Source of the DNA: Rhodospirillum sp.
GTDB taxonomy: Bacteria; Pseudomonadota; Alphaproteobacteria; Rhodospirillales; Rhodospirillaceae
Direction of reading: 5' to 3'
DNA length: 64,000 bases
NCBI GenBank assembly: GCA_021741145.1
Contig: JAIOYK010000003.1
Span: forward strand, 1 to 64,000
Shown here: positions 45,801 through 53,926 of the stretch, piece by piece
Layout: the number at the start of each line of letters is the position of its first letter
How positions within the stretch are numbered: the first letter of the stretch is position 1
The notes under the pieces: model-generated
Told to the model about the DNA's origin: nothing
Databases searched by the model: none
The model's input: only the letters and a program-made list of their open reading frames with translations
Translations under genes and position numbers: made by a program

Positions 45801-46438
45801 TTTCCGCGACGGAAGGGCTCGTTCGCGTGGGGGGGCGGTTGGAGCGTTACCTGGGACTTTTGCGCCGCTTTGTCGACGGTTGGCCGACCCTCGAACGGAC
45901 ATTGACCGCTCCCTTGGACGGGGAAGGACGCGCTACCGTCGAGCGGGCGGCCCACACCCTTAAGGGTATCGGTGGGACCCTGGGTGCTTTCTGTCTTGCC
46001 CAAGGGGCGGGGGAGGTCGAGACCCTGGCTCGGAGCGCTGACGGTGGAGAGGCCCTTTCCGTGGCGGCCGCGACTCTGGCGGCGGAGGGGCGGAGTCTCG
46101 CCGAAGCCCTTGGTATCGCCTTGGTCGCCCAAGACGCTTTGGATCGGGCTTCATCCCAGCACGATCGCCCCATGACCGAGGAACCGGTGGCCGATGGCTC
46201 CAAAGTTCTGGCCCGCCTCGCCGCCCTTCTGGAAGAGGATGATTCGGAGGCGATGGATGTCCTGAGAGGGCACCGTGCTCTCTTCGACACGACTCTGGGA
46301 CCCGCTGGTGCGAAAGCGCTGACCGATTTGATCATGGATTTCGAGTTCGAGGAGGCCCTTCGGCTTCTGCGACGCCATCCCGAGAAGTCCCCCATCGCTG
46401 AAGGGGATATGGACACACAGGAAAGGAATTCCGGATGA
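42851..46438 (+). CDS. MHYT-PAS hybrid sensor histidine kinase with two receivers and an HPt domain
   Basis: The protein (1195 aa from GTG 42851) begins with an MHYT membrane sensor: seven helices with repeats [18 protein letters not shown] and MHYIAMAAA, thought to bind copper and sense O2, CO or NO. Then come a coiled coil (~260-285), PAS (~288-410), HisKA ([20 protein letters not shown], near 430), HATPase (IHDTGIGM-like [17 protein letters not shown]), and receiver 1 (~670-790). Receiver 2 (~815-930) reads [13 protein letters not shown] ... [13 protein letters not shown], and an HPt ends the relay ([14 protein letters not shown]). Receiver 1 has VDGN where DD is normal and is probably inactive. 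It overlaps the HD-GYP regulator by four bases. Confidence 0.92.
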   Translation: MFLDKFLFPLQNDDLVALPYEGTYQLGLVALSVFLALVASWAALASLRRVLASDGSDPRIRLIWIASGGASLGVGVWGMHFLGMMAFSLPCAVSYDPFGTLLSVLPGLVASGIALWAVSNRQEDWRWLALGAVLLGGGIGAMHYMGMAAMRLPAVLVYDPLLVMLSVIMAVLLAFLALALVAQSNRGTGSAFWRHLGAGVVLGGAVAAMHYIAMAAAIFVPEGPPELQTKGLHTEILAMMIALGVFLIAGMVVASAFASRLMETSRRLEREVAQRKEAEKAARAEQGRLQAIFDTVLEAIILIGRDGRIRHWSPSAQRIFQYTAEEVLGRNVSVLTDSISSATHDGYIERYHQTGEARIIGIGREVVGRRKDGSLVPLDLSVAETRTDEDVFYTGVLRDITQRKKIETELIEARRQADAANQAKSDFLANMSHEVRTPLNAVIGMTHLLRSTVLEARQDDYAQRIETAGHHLLGIVNDILDFSKVEAGKLEIESVPFDLEEVLRDVSAVVSGRTASKGLEFLLDIEPSVPLSLVGDPLRLNQILSNFANNAVKFTETGEVALSVRLIEEGEADVRLRFSVHDTGIGMTEEQKDRLFQSFHQADASITRRYGGTGLGLAITRSLAGMMGGEVGVESSEGEGSTFWFEARWLRDRERPTERPFRSTALGESVLIVDGNRHARAILATMLADMGFVVEQAGTCEQALAILERAGDTGLVHAVVFIDSRLLSGVDCDVGATIRKASGMEEMPGLVLVAPLPGPDLDQIARDQGVDAVLIKPITPSALFDVVIDVINTGGVVRRPARTTVKALPVAPDLTGSRILVAEDNAINQELIVDLLEATGASVVLAGDGLQVLDALAQDGPFDLVLMDMQMPRMDGLTATRKLRDDPANSGLPVVAMTANVLSGDREKTLAAGMDDHLGKPIDIKSFYRVLVKYLRSERRGTRPMPRPGEHRTNLAEGRDPGPPAGSGTEEYVVPPSLLEIPGLSATEGLVRVGGRLERYLGLLRRFVDGWPTLERTLTAPLDGEGRATVERAAHTLKGIGGTLGAFCLAQGAGEVETLARSADGGEALSVAAATLAAEGRSLAEALGIALVAQDALDRASSQHDRPMTEEPVADGSKVLARLAALLEEDDSEAMDVLRGHRALFDTTLGPAGAKALTDLIMDFEFEEALRLLRRHPEKSPIAEGDMDTQERNSG

Positions 46439-47559
46439 TGCAAGGAACCAAACCGGCCGCGACCATTCTGGTCGTGGACGATACACCCGAGAACCTTTCT
46501 CTGATGAGTGACCTGTTGCGGGATATCTATCGTGTGAAAGTGGCCACGGGTGGGGAAAAGGCGCTTCGCATCGCCCGCGCCGCGGAACCCCCGGATCTGA
46601 TCCTGCTGGATGTGATGATGCCGGGGATGGACGGTTACGAGGTCTGTCGCCACCTCAAGGCGGACCGGACCACGGCGGCCATTCCCGTCATCTTCCTGAC
46701 CGCCCGGACCGATCCCGAGGACGAGCGCAAGGGCTTGGACCTGGGAGCGGTGGACTACATCACCAAGCCCATCAGCCCCCCATTGGTGCTGGCCCGGGTG
46801 CGCAATCACCTGGCCCTGAAAAGCCACGCCGACTTCCTGAAAGACAAGGCGTCCTGGCTGGAACGGGAAGTGCGGGACCGAACCCAGGATATTTCGCGGA
46901 TAAAGGAACTATCCATCGTCGCCATGGCGACGCTCGCGGAGACCCGGGACAACGAAACGGGCAACCACATCCGCCGGACCCAAAATTATGTTAAAGCCCT
47001 GGCCGAGGCCTTGGTCCCCTTCCCGTCCTATTCCGAGGACTTGACGCCGGCCAATATCGACCTTCTGTTTAAGTCGGCTCCCCTGCATGATATCGGCAAA
47101 GTGGGAATCCCCGATGCCATTCTGCTGAAGCCGGGACGGCTGACCGCGGAGGAATTCAGCATCATGAAGACCCATGCGACTCTGGGGGCCAACGCCATTC
47201 GGGAAGCGGAAACCATGTTGGATTCCGCGGAACCGTCCTTTCTGCGCTACGCCCGCGAAATCGCCGAGTACCACCATGAAAAATGGGATGGGAGCGGTTA
47301 CCCCCTTGGCCTCGCGGGGGATGACATCCCCCTGTCGGGTCGTCTGATGGCCCTGGCCGACGTCTACGACGCCCTGATTTCGGAGCGCTGCTATAAACCC
47401 GCCTGGACCCATGAACAGGCGGTGGACATGATCCGCGAGGGGCGGGACACTCATTTCGACCCGCGCATGGTCGATGTCTTCCTTGGGATGTCGGAAACCT
47501 TCCGGGATATCGCCACCCGGCTCCGCGATGACGCGGCCCAAGGCATGATCGACGCCTGA
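46435..47559 (+). CDS. response regulator with HD-GYP phosphodiesterase domain
   Basis: This 374-aa protein has a receiver domain ([20 protein letters not shown], phosphoacceptor Asp in [13 protein letters not shown] near residue 60). A helical linker (~135-165) leads to an HD-GYP domain: [51 protein letters not shown] and [14 protein letters not shown]. The full set of metal residues is present, so it should degrade cyclic di-GMP. ATG 46435 lies inside the stop of the kinase gene, so kinase and regulator are coupled and form one signalling unit. An HPt on the kinase suggests phosphotransfer to this receiver. Confidence 0.95.
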   Translation: MMQGTKPAATILVVDDTPENLSLMSDLLRDIYRVKVATGGEKALRIARAAEPPDLILLDVMMPGMDGYEVCRHLKADRTTAAIPVIFLTARTDPEDERKGLDLGAVDYITKPISPPLVLARVRNHLALKSHADFLKDKASWLEREVRDRTQDISRIKELSIVAMATLAETRDNETGNHIRRTQNYVKALAEALVPFPSYSEDLTPANIDLLFKSAPLHDIGKVGIPDAILLKPGRLTAEEFSIMKTHATLGANAIREAETMLDSAEPSFLRYAREIAEYHHEKWDGSGYPLGLAGDDIPLSGRLMALADVYDALISERCYKPAWTHEQAVDMIREGRDTHFDPRMVDVFLGMSETFRDIATRLRDDAAQGMIDA

Positions 47560-47589
47560 AGCGAGAACCCGCCTTACCGCTCGGTTCCC

Positions 47590-48255
47590 TTATCGCGCGA
47601 CGGTTTCCATTTGGGTGCGGCGGGCTTGCCAGCCCAGGCGTTCCAGCTCAGGCACTTCGGTGTAATCCTGGGGCCATCCCACGCACAGGTAGGCCACGAA
47701 GGTCCAATCCGGGGGCGTGTTTAGAATTCGCGCCACGTCCGCCGGGTTCAGGATCGAAACCCAACCGACCCCAACGCCCTGGGCACGGGCGGCGAGCCAG
47801 AGCGTATGGATGGCCATGACCACCGAATAGCGCCGGGTCTCCGGCATGGTTTCCTGGCCCAGGCCATGGCCCTGCTCCGTTCCCTCGTCGCAAAAGACGG
47901 CCAGGTGCACCGGCGAGGCCCTCAGACCCTCCAGCTTCAGACTGGCGTAAAGGTCCTGGCGATCCGGGTCCTGATTGGCCAGGGCTTGGGCATTACAGTC
48001 CTCGAAATTGGCGACGACGCGGGCGCGGCTGTCTTCGGTCGTCACTTGGAGGAAGCGCCAGGGTTGGCTGTTGCCAACGCTGGGGGCCAGATCCGCCATG
48101 GCCAGAAGATGCTCGACCATACCCTTGGGCAGGGGGTCTCTTCGGAAATGCCGGACGTCTCGCCGCCATCGGAACAGAGTCTCCAATTCGCCCCGGAAGA
48201 CAGAGTCGAAGGAGGGTGTTTCGGTATGGCTATCGGGTTTGGGGGTGCCGCTCAT
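47590..48255 (-). CDS. bluB: 5,6-dimethylbenzimidazole synthase
   Basis: BluB (221 aa) cannibalises FMNH2 with O2 to make the lower ligand of vitamin B12. It is a flavin-destroying nitroreductase fold. Visible parts are [51 protein letters not shown] and [15 protein letters not shown], which match the BluB subgroup well. No other cobalamin genes or B12 riboswitch are adjacent. It is divergent from trpS, with 121 bases between starts. Confidence 0.93.
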   Translation of the reverse strand: MSGTPKPDSHTETPSFDSVFRGELETLFRWRRDVRHFRRDPLPKGMVEHLLAMADLAPSVGNSQPWRFLQVTTEDSRARVVANFEDCNAQALANQDPDRQDLYASLKLEGLRASPVHLAVFCDEGTEQGHGLGQETMPETRRYSVVMAIHTLWLAARAQGVGVGWVSILNPADVARILNTPPDWTFVAYLCVGWPQDYTEVPELERLGWQARRTQMETVAR

Positions 48256-48376
48256 AGGCGCACTTTACCTTGCGTCGGACGCCGAGGCCAGACCCTTGGA
48301 CCCCCTTGGGGCACTTGACCGGACCCGGGGAATGGTCTACCCCGCGCCATCCGTTTTCCGCCGCGAGGATTCCTCC

Positions 48377-49375
48377 ATGAACCGCATTTTCTCGGGCATT
48401 CAGCCCACCGGTAACCTGCATCTGGGCAACTATCTGGGCGCTATCCGCAATTGGGTGGGCCTTCAGGGCGACTATGAATGCATCTTTTGCATGGTGGACC
48501 TTCACGCGATCACCGTCTGGCAGGATCCGGCGGAGCTGCGCCGCTGCACCCGGGAGGTGACCGCGGGCCTGCTCGCCGCGGGCATCGATCCGAGGAAGAA
48601 CGTCGTTTTCAACCAGTCCACCGTGCCCGCCCATGCCCAACTGGCCTGGGTGTTCAATTGCGTGGCGCGCATGGGCTGGCTGAACCGCATGACCCAGTTC
48701 AAGGAAAAGGCCGGGAAGAACAAGGAAAACGCCTCGGTCGGGCTGTTCGCCTACCCCGACCTGATGGCCGCGGACATCTTGACCTATAGGGCCACCCACG
48801 TTCCCGTGGGCGAGGATCAGAAGCAGCATCTGGAGCTGACCCGGGACATCGCCCAGAAGTTCAACAACGACTACGGCCTGGACTTCTTCCCCATCACCGA
48901 ACCCCTGATCCTGGGCGAGGCCACCCGGGTGATGTCCCTGCGCGATGGGTCGAAGAAGATGAGCAAGTCCGAGGCTTCGGATTTTTCGCGCATCAACATG
49001 ACCGATGACGCCGACACCATCGCCCAGAAGCTCCGCAAGGCCAAGACCGACCCCGAACCCCTGCCGGAAACGGCCGAAGGCCTCGAGGGGCGGCCCGAGG
49101 CGGCTAACCTGATCGGCATTTACGCCGCCCTGTCCGACAAGACCAAAGCCCAGGTCCTGGCCGAGGTGGGAGGAAAATCATTCAGCGACTTCAAGAAGGA
49201 GCTGACCGAACTGGCGGTGTCCGTCCTGACTCCCATCAACGGCGAGATGGCCCGGCTCATGGCCGATCCGGCCAGTGTCGACGCGGTCCTGCGCGACGGC
49301 GCGGAGCGGGCCGGGGCTATCGCCGAGCCGATCCTCGCGGAGGTCTACGAGATCGTTGGTTTCTTGAAGCCGTAA
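48377..49375 (+). CDS. trpS: tryptophanyl-tRNA synthetase
   Basis: TrpS (332 aa) charges tRNA-Trp. The class I motifs are visible as [20 protein letters not shown] (HIGH-like, near residue 8) and [13 protein letters not shown] (KMSKS, near 195). [18 protein letters not shown] is the tryptophan-binding region. Length and motifs are normal. ATG 48377 starts the conserved part; the gene is followed by a short repeat and a weak hairpin. Confidence 0.97.
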   Translation: MNRIFSGIQPTGNLHLGNYLGAIRNWVGLQGDYECIFCMVDLHAITVWQDPAELRRCTREVTAGLLAAGIDPRKNVVFNQSTVPAHAQLAWVFNCVARMGWLNRMTQFKEKAGKNKENASVGLFAYPDLMAADILTYRATHVPVGEDQKQHLELTRDIAQKFNNDYGLDFFPITEPLILGEATRVMSLRDGSKKMSKSEASDFSRINMTDDADTIAQKLRKAKTDPEPLPETAEGLEGRPEAANLIGIYAALSDKTKAQVLAEVGGKSFSDFKKELTELAVSVLTPINGEMARLMADPASVDAVLRDGAERAGAIAEPILAEVYEIVGFLKP

Positions 49376-49410
49376 AGCCTTTGGGGTTTCACCGACCCAG
49401 CCGACACCTT

Positions 49411-49442
49411 ACTTAAGAACAGCGGGACTTAAGAACAGCGGG
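49411..49442. repeat. 16-bp perfect tandem duplication
   Basis: ACTTAAGAACAGCGGG occurs twice, directly adjacent, at 49411-49426 and 49427-49442, 35 bases after the trpS stop. It looks like a recent replication-slippage duplication. No function is evident. Confidence 0.85.
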
Positions 49443-49474
49443 CCGATCCCGAAGGGCGCGGCCTGTTGTCCTGT

Positions 49475-49496
49475 CGGGCGAGAAGCCCGGGGCTTT
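49475..49496 (+). terminator. weak terminator-like hairpin after trpS
   Basis: CGGGC (49475-49479) and GCCCG (49485-49489) form a short stem with a GAGAA loop, followed by GGGCTTTATC. It could end the trpS transcript, but the stem is only 5 bp and the T-run is three bases. Confidence 0.3.
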
Positions 49497-49520
49497 ATCA
49501 GGCTAAGGAAAGAGGCGGCT

Positions 49521-50483
49521 ATGAAACGGTTTCTGGGGTCCGTGATGGACAAGGTTGGCGCCATGGTGGACCGGGTGCTGACCGGCGGGGTCCTGTTGAA
49601 AATCGGCGCGGTTTTCCTGGTCCTGATCATCCTTTACTACCCCATTGGCATGATCCTTTCCAACAAGGTGGATGATGACATCGCCTATGAGCCGCCCGTG
49701 ACCGAGGGGGGCTCGGCCTCCGTGGACATGGCCGCTGGTCTGATCGAACGGGAGGTGGAGGTCAACGGTTGGGTGGCCAACAACCCTTTCTTCTTCCCTT
49801 CCGGCGCCCTGGACAATATGCCCGAATTCCAGATGGGCATTCTCTATGCCCTGTCGCGCTATACCCTCGAAATGAGTGATCAGATCGGGCGCACCCGGGG
49901 ATCCAGCCAGGTGGACAAGGACCTGGACCTGGCGGCGGGCCGCCTGAAGCTGCCCGGGACGGTCTGGCATTTCGATTTCTCCACCTCCCTCTGGCCCCAA
50001 TCCACCTCCGAGGACCAGTACATGGCCGCCCGCCGGGCCTTGCTCGCCTATAACGCCCGTCTTGCCAAGGGGGACGCGGTGTTCGAGGCTCGGGCCGATA
50101 ACCTGCAAGCCACCTTGGATCGGTTCGCCAAGGACCTGGGCTCGGCGAGTGCCCTGCTGGACCGGCAAATCACCGAAGGTGGTTTCTTCACGTTCAAGGA
50201 TGACAATGTCTTTTACGCCACCAAGGGGCGCTTGTACGGCTACGCCATGGTGTTGAAGGCGATGGGAGTGGATTTCGCCAATGTGATCGCCGAACGCCAG
50301 TTGGACACGGCTTGGTCGCAGATGGTTCAATCCCTGGAACAGGCCGCGGAGATGGACCCCCTGGTGGTTTTTAATGGCACCCCGGGCGGACTATTTCCGC
50401 CCAGCCATCTTGCGTCCCAGGGGTTCTACCTGTTGCGGTCCCGGACCCAGATGAATGAAGTGATCGCCATTCTACAGAAATAA
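49521..50483 (+). CDS. DUF2333 family protein
   Basis: The 320-aa protein has one N-terminal transmembrane helix (IGAVFLVLIILYYPIGMILS, residues ~34-53) and a large soluble domain that should face the periplasm. Sequence marks of DUF2333 include REVEVNGWVANNPFFFPSGA, LDNMPEFQMGILYALSRYTL and GRLYGYAMVLKAMGVDFANV. Its function is unknown, although in several alphaproteobacteria it sits near trpS and murJ, as here. An AAGGAAAGAGG SD precedes ATG 49521. Confidence 0.85.
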   Translation: MKRFLGSVMDKVGAMVDRVLTGGVLLKIGAVFLVLIILYYPIGMILSNKVDDDIAYEPPVTEGGSASVDMAAGLIEREVEVNGWVANNPFFFPSGALDNMPEFQMGILYALSRYTLEMSDQIGRTRGSSQVDKDLDLAAGRLKLPGTVWHFDFSTSLWPQSTSEDQYMAARRALLAYNARLAKGDAVFEARADNLQATLDRFAKDLGSASALLDRQITEGGFFTFKDDNVFYATKGRLYGYAMVLKAMGVDFANVIAERQLDTAWSQMVQSLEQAAEMDPLVVFNGTPGGLFPPSHLASQGFYLLRSRTQMNEVIAILQK

Positions 50484-50583
50484 CGGACAGTCGGGGTTTC
50501 CCGGCCTTGACCTTTACGGGGTCCAGGTCCTTTCATGGGCGGTGACACCGATATCGGTGTCCGATCAAGGGAGACCGTATGCC

Positions 50584-51420
50584 ATGGCCGAGAGGGTCCT
50601 GGGAGGCAAAGGCGGAGGGCTGATTGGCCTGTCGCGCCGGACCCGGAAGCGGGCCGCGGCGCTCTTCGCCCTATTGTCTTGTGTCTTCGTCGCCCTGGCC
50701 GCCCATGCCCAAGTCCAGCCCCTGGTGGCGGACCTGTCCAAGCATCTGGTCGCCATCACCACCGCCTTCACCGGCACCGATGTCTTGGTCTTCGGGGCCA
50801 CCGATGGTCCCGGGGACGTGGTCATGGTGGTCCGCGGCCCTTCCCGTTCGGAGGTGGTGCGCCGCAAGGAGCACCTGGGCGTCATCTGGGCCAACAAGGA
50901 AAGCGTGATCTTCGACGACGTGCCAACGTTCTACCGGGTGGCCTCCAACCGCCCCATGGACGATTTCGCACGGCCGGAGGTGCTGGCCCGCCACCAGATT
51001 GGCGTGGAGCGCCTGATTTTACCGATTCGGGATGATTATCTTTACGACGATGAGACCCAGACCGAATTCCGGGATGGGTTTCTCAGACTGAAGCGGGACG
51101 CGGGGCTCTATGGCACCGGAGGCGATGGCCCCGTGGGGTTGGAGGACGCGCGGATCGCCATGCTGGACAACCGGTTGTTCCGGGTAAACCTCTACTTTCC
51201 GGCCAATGTGCCCGTGGGCAGTTATATCGTGGAGGTCTATCTTTTTCGGGAGGGGGAGGTCGTGAGCGCCGAAATCACACCTTTGGTGATCAGCAAGATT
51301 GGCGTTGGGGCGGAAATCTATGACTTCGCCCACGAACAGGCTTTCGTCTATGGAGTCCTGGCCGTGGTCCTGGCCGTGGCCTCGGGTTGGTTGGCGGGTG
51401 TGGCGTTCCGTAAGGTCTGA
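50584..51420 (+). CDS. TIGR02186 family membrane-anchored protein
   Basis: The protein (278 aa from ATG 50584) has a signal peptide ending AHAQVQP and a C-terminal membrane helix (FVYGVLAVVLAVASGWLAGV). The folded part starts VADLSKHLVAITTAFTGTDV followed by LVFGATDGPGDVVMVVRGP, characteristic of TIGR02186. The family often accompanies TauE/SafE-type exporters, but none is visible in this window. A GGGAGA SD lies ten bases before the chosen start. It follows DUF2333 by 100 bases. Confidence 0.82.
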   Translation: MAERVLGGKGGGLIGLSRRTRKRAAALFALLSCVFVALAAHAQVQPLVADLSKHLVAITTAFTGTDVLVFGATDGPGDVVMVVRGPSRSEVVRRKEHLGVIWANKESVIFDDVPTFYRVASNRPMDDFARPEVLARHQIGVERLILPIRDDYLYDDETQTEFRDGFLRLKRDAGLYGTGGDGPVGLEDARIAMLDNRLFRVNLYFPANVPVGSYIVEVYLFREGEVVSAEITPLVISKIGVGAEIYDFAHEQAFVYGVLAVVLAVASGWLAGVAFRKV

Positions 51421-51487
51421 TCAAGGATCGTCTAGAAACTATTTAATAATTTCAATGGAATAGTCGCCTGGGCGAAAAGGAACATTC

Positions 51488-52021
51488 ATGGAAGAAGACG
51501 AGCGAGAGACCGGGTCGGAGCAGACTTCGACCACTGGATCCCCCACTCCGGGGAAGGATCACCATAGAACCTTCCTGGTCGTCGTCGATAATACGGAGGA
51601 AATGGCCGCGGCCCTGGCCTTCGCCTGCCGCCGGGCCCGGGCCACGGATGGTCGGGTCGCTCTGTTGCGCGTGATCGAACCCCAGGGCTCCCAGGTTTTC
51701 GCATTTATCGACAAGCTCATGAGCAATGAAGCCTGGGAGGAGGCCGAGCAACTCCTCCAGCGCATGGCCGCGGAGGTTAACCGCCGCTCCGGTCACATGC
51801 CCATGCTCTACGTGCGGGAGGGTAAGCCCGTCGATGAGCTTCTCGCGCTGGTGGGGGAAGAGCCCACCATCTCCGTTCTCGTCCTGGCCGCGGGCTCGGG
51901 CAAGGATGGCCCGGGACCCCTGGTCACCGCTTGTGGAGGGGGGTTAACAAGCAAATTGCGGGTTCCCGTGACCATCGTCCCCGCGGGCATGACCGAGGAA
52001 GATATCCAGAGATTGGCGTAA
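51488..52021 (+). CDS. universal stress protein UspA family
   Basis: The 177-aa protein has one Usp domain after an acidic N-terminal stretch of about 25 residues. FLVVVDNTEEMAAALAFACR is the first strand-helix and LVLAAGSGKDGPGPLVTACG carries the glycine-rich loop. The usual ATP-binding G-x2-G-x9-G-S/T is not well matched, so nucleotide binding is doubtful. It lies between the TIGR02186 and Nfu genes, an order shared with related alphaproteobacteria. Confidence 0.85.
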   Translation: MEEDERETGSEQTSTTGSPTPGKDHHRTFLVVVDNTEEMAAALAFACRRARATDGRVALLRVIEPQGSQVFAFIDKLMSNEAWEEAEQLLQRMAAEVNRRSGHMPMLYVREGKPVDELLALVGEEPTISVLVLAAGSGKDGPGPLVTACGGGLTSKLRVPVTIVPAGMTEEDIQRLA

Positions 52022-52127
52022 AGCCGCGCCGCCACGAGAGAGGCTGGAAATCCGACTAATTTGGTTCTATATAGGCGGAAAGGGACCCCGTGCCCTGTCG
52101 AATCGCCACCCTCCGCCGGAGACGCCC

Positions 52128-52679
52128 ATGTTTATTCAAACCGAACAGACCCCCAACCCCGCCAGCTTGAAGTTCCTGCCCGGCAAGACTGTCCTGGCCG
52201 GTGGCGCCCGGGATTTTCCCAGTGCGAGCACCGCTCAGGCTTCCCCTCTCGCGACCCGCGTGTTCGCTGTCGAAGGGGTCGTCGGTGTCTATTTGGGCGC
52301 GGATTTCATCACCGTTTCCAAGGCCGATAACCAGGACTGGTCGGTGATCAAGCCCCAGGTCCTGGCGGCGATCATGGAACATTTCACCTCCGGCGATCCG
52401 GTTCTGAAGGCCGGGGACGTTCACGAGGGTGGCGCCGCGGAGGGGGATACCGAAGTGGTTCGCCAGATCAAGGAAATCCTGGAAACCCGGGTGCGTCCGG
52501 CCGTGGCCCAGGATGGGGGCGATATCATGTTCAACGATTTCAAGGATGGAGTCGTGTACTTGAACATGCGCGGGTCCTGTGCCGGTTGTCCCAGCTCCAC
52601 GGCGACCCTGAAGCAAGGGATCGAGACCATGATGCGGCACTACATCCCCGAGGTTCAATCGGTTCAGGCCGTTCAGTAG
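52128..52679 (+). CDS. Nfu-type Fe-S cluster carrier (NifU family)
   Basis: This 183-aa protein delivers Fe-S clusters to target enzymes. The N-terminal Nfu_N domain (residues 1-88: FIQTEQTPNPASLKFLPGKT) precedes a C-terminal NifU domain (VVRQIKEILETRVRPAVAQD, then GGDIMFNDFKDGVVYLNMRG) with the cluster-binding CAGC at residues 151-154. Both domains are complete. It resembles the mitochondrial NFU1 arrangement. No isc or suf genes are adjacent. Confidence 0.95.
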   Translation: MFIQTEQTPNPASLKFLPGKTVLAGGARDFPSASTAQASPLATRVFAVEGVVGVYLGADFITVSKADNQDWSVIKPQVLAAIMEHFTSGDPVLKAGDVHEGGAAEGDTEVVRQIKEILETRVRPAVAQDGGDIMFNDFKDGVVYLNMRGSCAGCPSSTATLKQGIETMMRHYIPEVQSVQAVQ

Positions 52680-52784
52680 GAGACACGTCGGTCCTCTATT
52701 GTCGCCAATTCGGAAATAGTCTGTTGCTCCGAGACCGGTCGCGGGGACTGGCTCCGATAGTCCATATGAACCGCATCGTTTTCT

Positions 52785-52843
52785 GATCCCCCGGGGCCGA
52801 CGCATTCCCGCGGATGCCCGCGCCAGGGGATCGGGGATTTTTT
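52785..52843 (+). terminator. terminator-like structure after nfu
   Basis: GATCCCC (52785-52791) and GGGGATC (52826-52832) can pair around a long GC-rich internal segment, followed by GGGGATTTTTT (to 52843). The T-run is good but the loop is long, and an inner hairpin could replace part of it. It lies 105 bases after the nfu stop. The rest of the 52680-52905 gap holds no gene. Confidence 0.45.
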
Positions 52844-52905
52844 CGCATCACCCTTCCAAACGCCGGCTGATGCCTTCGTTTGAGACGATGCCCTGGGAGA
52901 GCCAC

Positions 52906-53538
52906 ATGACCACCGATCCCCTGTCCGTTTCCGTCGAGCCTCCGCGCCATGGGGAGGCCTTGGACAAGGCCTCCCTGGACCAATTGTTCCTGTCCGCCCG
53001 GACCTATCCGGCCTGGACCGATAAACCGGTGGAACCGGCTCTGCTGGAGCGCCTGTACAACATCCTCCGTTGGGGGCCGACCAGCATGAATTGCTGTCCG
53101 GCCCGATTTATCTTCGTGACAACGCCCGAAGCCAAACAGCGTTTGCGGCCCAGCCTGATGCCCGGGAACGTGGTTAAAACCCTGGCGGCGCCGGTCACGG
53201 TCATCGTCGCGCATGACAAGCGGTTTCATGACCTGTTCCCCAAACTTTGGACGGCCAGTGACCCGCGCGAAAAGTTCGAGTCGAATGCCGCCTTTCGCGA
53301 GGCCACGGCCTTGAAGAATGGAACCTTGCAGGGCGCCTACCTGATCCTGGCGGCCCGTGCCCTTGGCCTCGATTGTGGTCCCATGGCCGGATTCGACGCG
53401 GCCAAGGTTGACGCCGAATTCCTGGCGGGAACCGAATGGACGGCGAACTTCCTGGTGAACATCGGATATGGCGCCGAAGAGGGCCTTCATCCCAGAAGCC
53501 CCCGCCTGCCCTTCGAGGATGCCTGCCTGATCGTCTGA
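52906..53538 (+). CDS. nitroreductase family protein, RutE/malonic semialdehyde reductase type
   Basis: The 210-aa FMN protein matches the RutE/HadB group: LDQLFLSARTYPAWTDKPVE, LRWGPTSMNCCPARFIFV and ALGLDCGPMAGFDAAKVDAE. RutE reduces malonic semialdehyde in pyrimidine breakdown, but no other rut genes are present here, so another reductase role is possible. ATG 52906 has a GGGAG SD. A strong hairpin terminator follows. Confidence 0.88.
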   Translation: MTTDPLSVSVEPPRHGEALDKASLDQLFLSARTYPAWTDKPVEPALLERLYNILRWGPTSMNCCPARFIFVTTPEAKQRLRPSLMPGNVVKTLAAPVTVIVAHDKRFHDLFPKLWTASDPREKFESNAAFREATALKNGTLQGAYLILAARALGLDCGPMAGFDAAKVDAEFLAGTEWTANFLVNIGYGAEEGLHPRSPRLPFEDACLIV

Positions 53539-53555
53539 GTCCGTTTCCCTCCATG

Positions 53556-53598
53556 GCCGGGGTGGTTTGGGTTCAACCGCCCCGGCTTCAGCCGGTTT
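53556..53598 (+). terminator. hairpin terminator after the nitroreductase gene
   Basis: GCCGGGGTGGTT (53556-53567) and AACCGCCCCGGC (53575-53586) pair over 12 positions with one T-G wobble and a seven-base loop. TTCAGCCGGTTTTC follows, giving a short T-run. Confidence 0.55.
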
Positions 53599-53856
53599 TC
53601 TCCCCGAATATCGACAGTGATTTCGGGGCTGTTTGATCTATGCAGTGGCGGAGCCCTGGGGCACAATGTCCCGAATAAGGCGCGGGTCCCCAGGTCTCCG
53701 TCACGGAGGCACCCAGGACCGGGAGCGCGGGGACGCGCGTTCGACGACCATCGCCGATCGGCCATCAACGATCGACTTCAATCGCCAGACAGCCATCCCT
53801 TTCGGTTCCTTCCCGGTGGAAGGGCCAACCTCCACATGACGCTGAAACAAGCAGGG

Positions 53857-53892
53857 CCACTCCGATCCGTGCCGCGGCCCGGATCGGAGTGG
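53857..53892 (+). promoter_or_regulatory. perfect 13-bp hairpin in the maeB leader
   Basis: CCACTCCGATCCG (53857-53869) and CGGATCGGAGTGG (53880-53892) are perfect inverted copies around a ten-base loop, 34 bases upstream of the maeB ATG. No T-run follows, so it is not a terminator. It could be an operator for a dimeric regulator or a structured 5' leader. The 53600-53856 stretch upstream shows no convincing gene. Confidence 0.6.
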
Positions 53893-53926
53893 ACACACCA
53901 GGAACCCTTCAGGATACCCGCTAAAG

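Noticed and set aside
52680-52784. Possible tRNA in the nfu-nitroreductase gap
   Set aside because: I could not form a cloverleaf with an acceptor stem and a TTC-type T-loop, so there is no support for an RNA gene.
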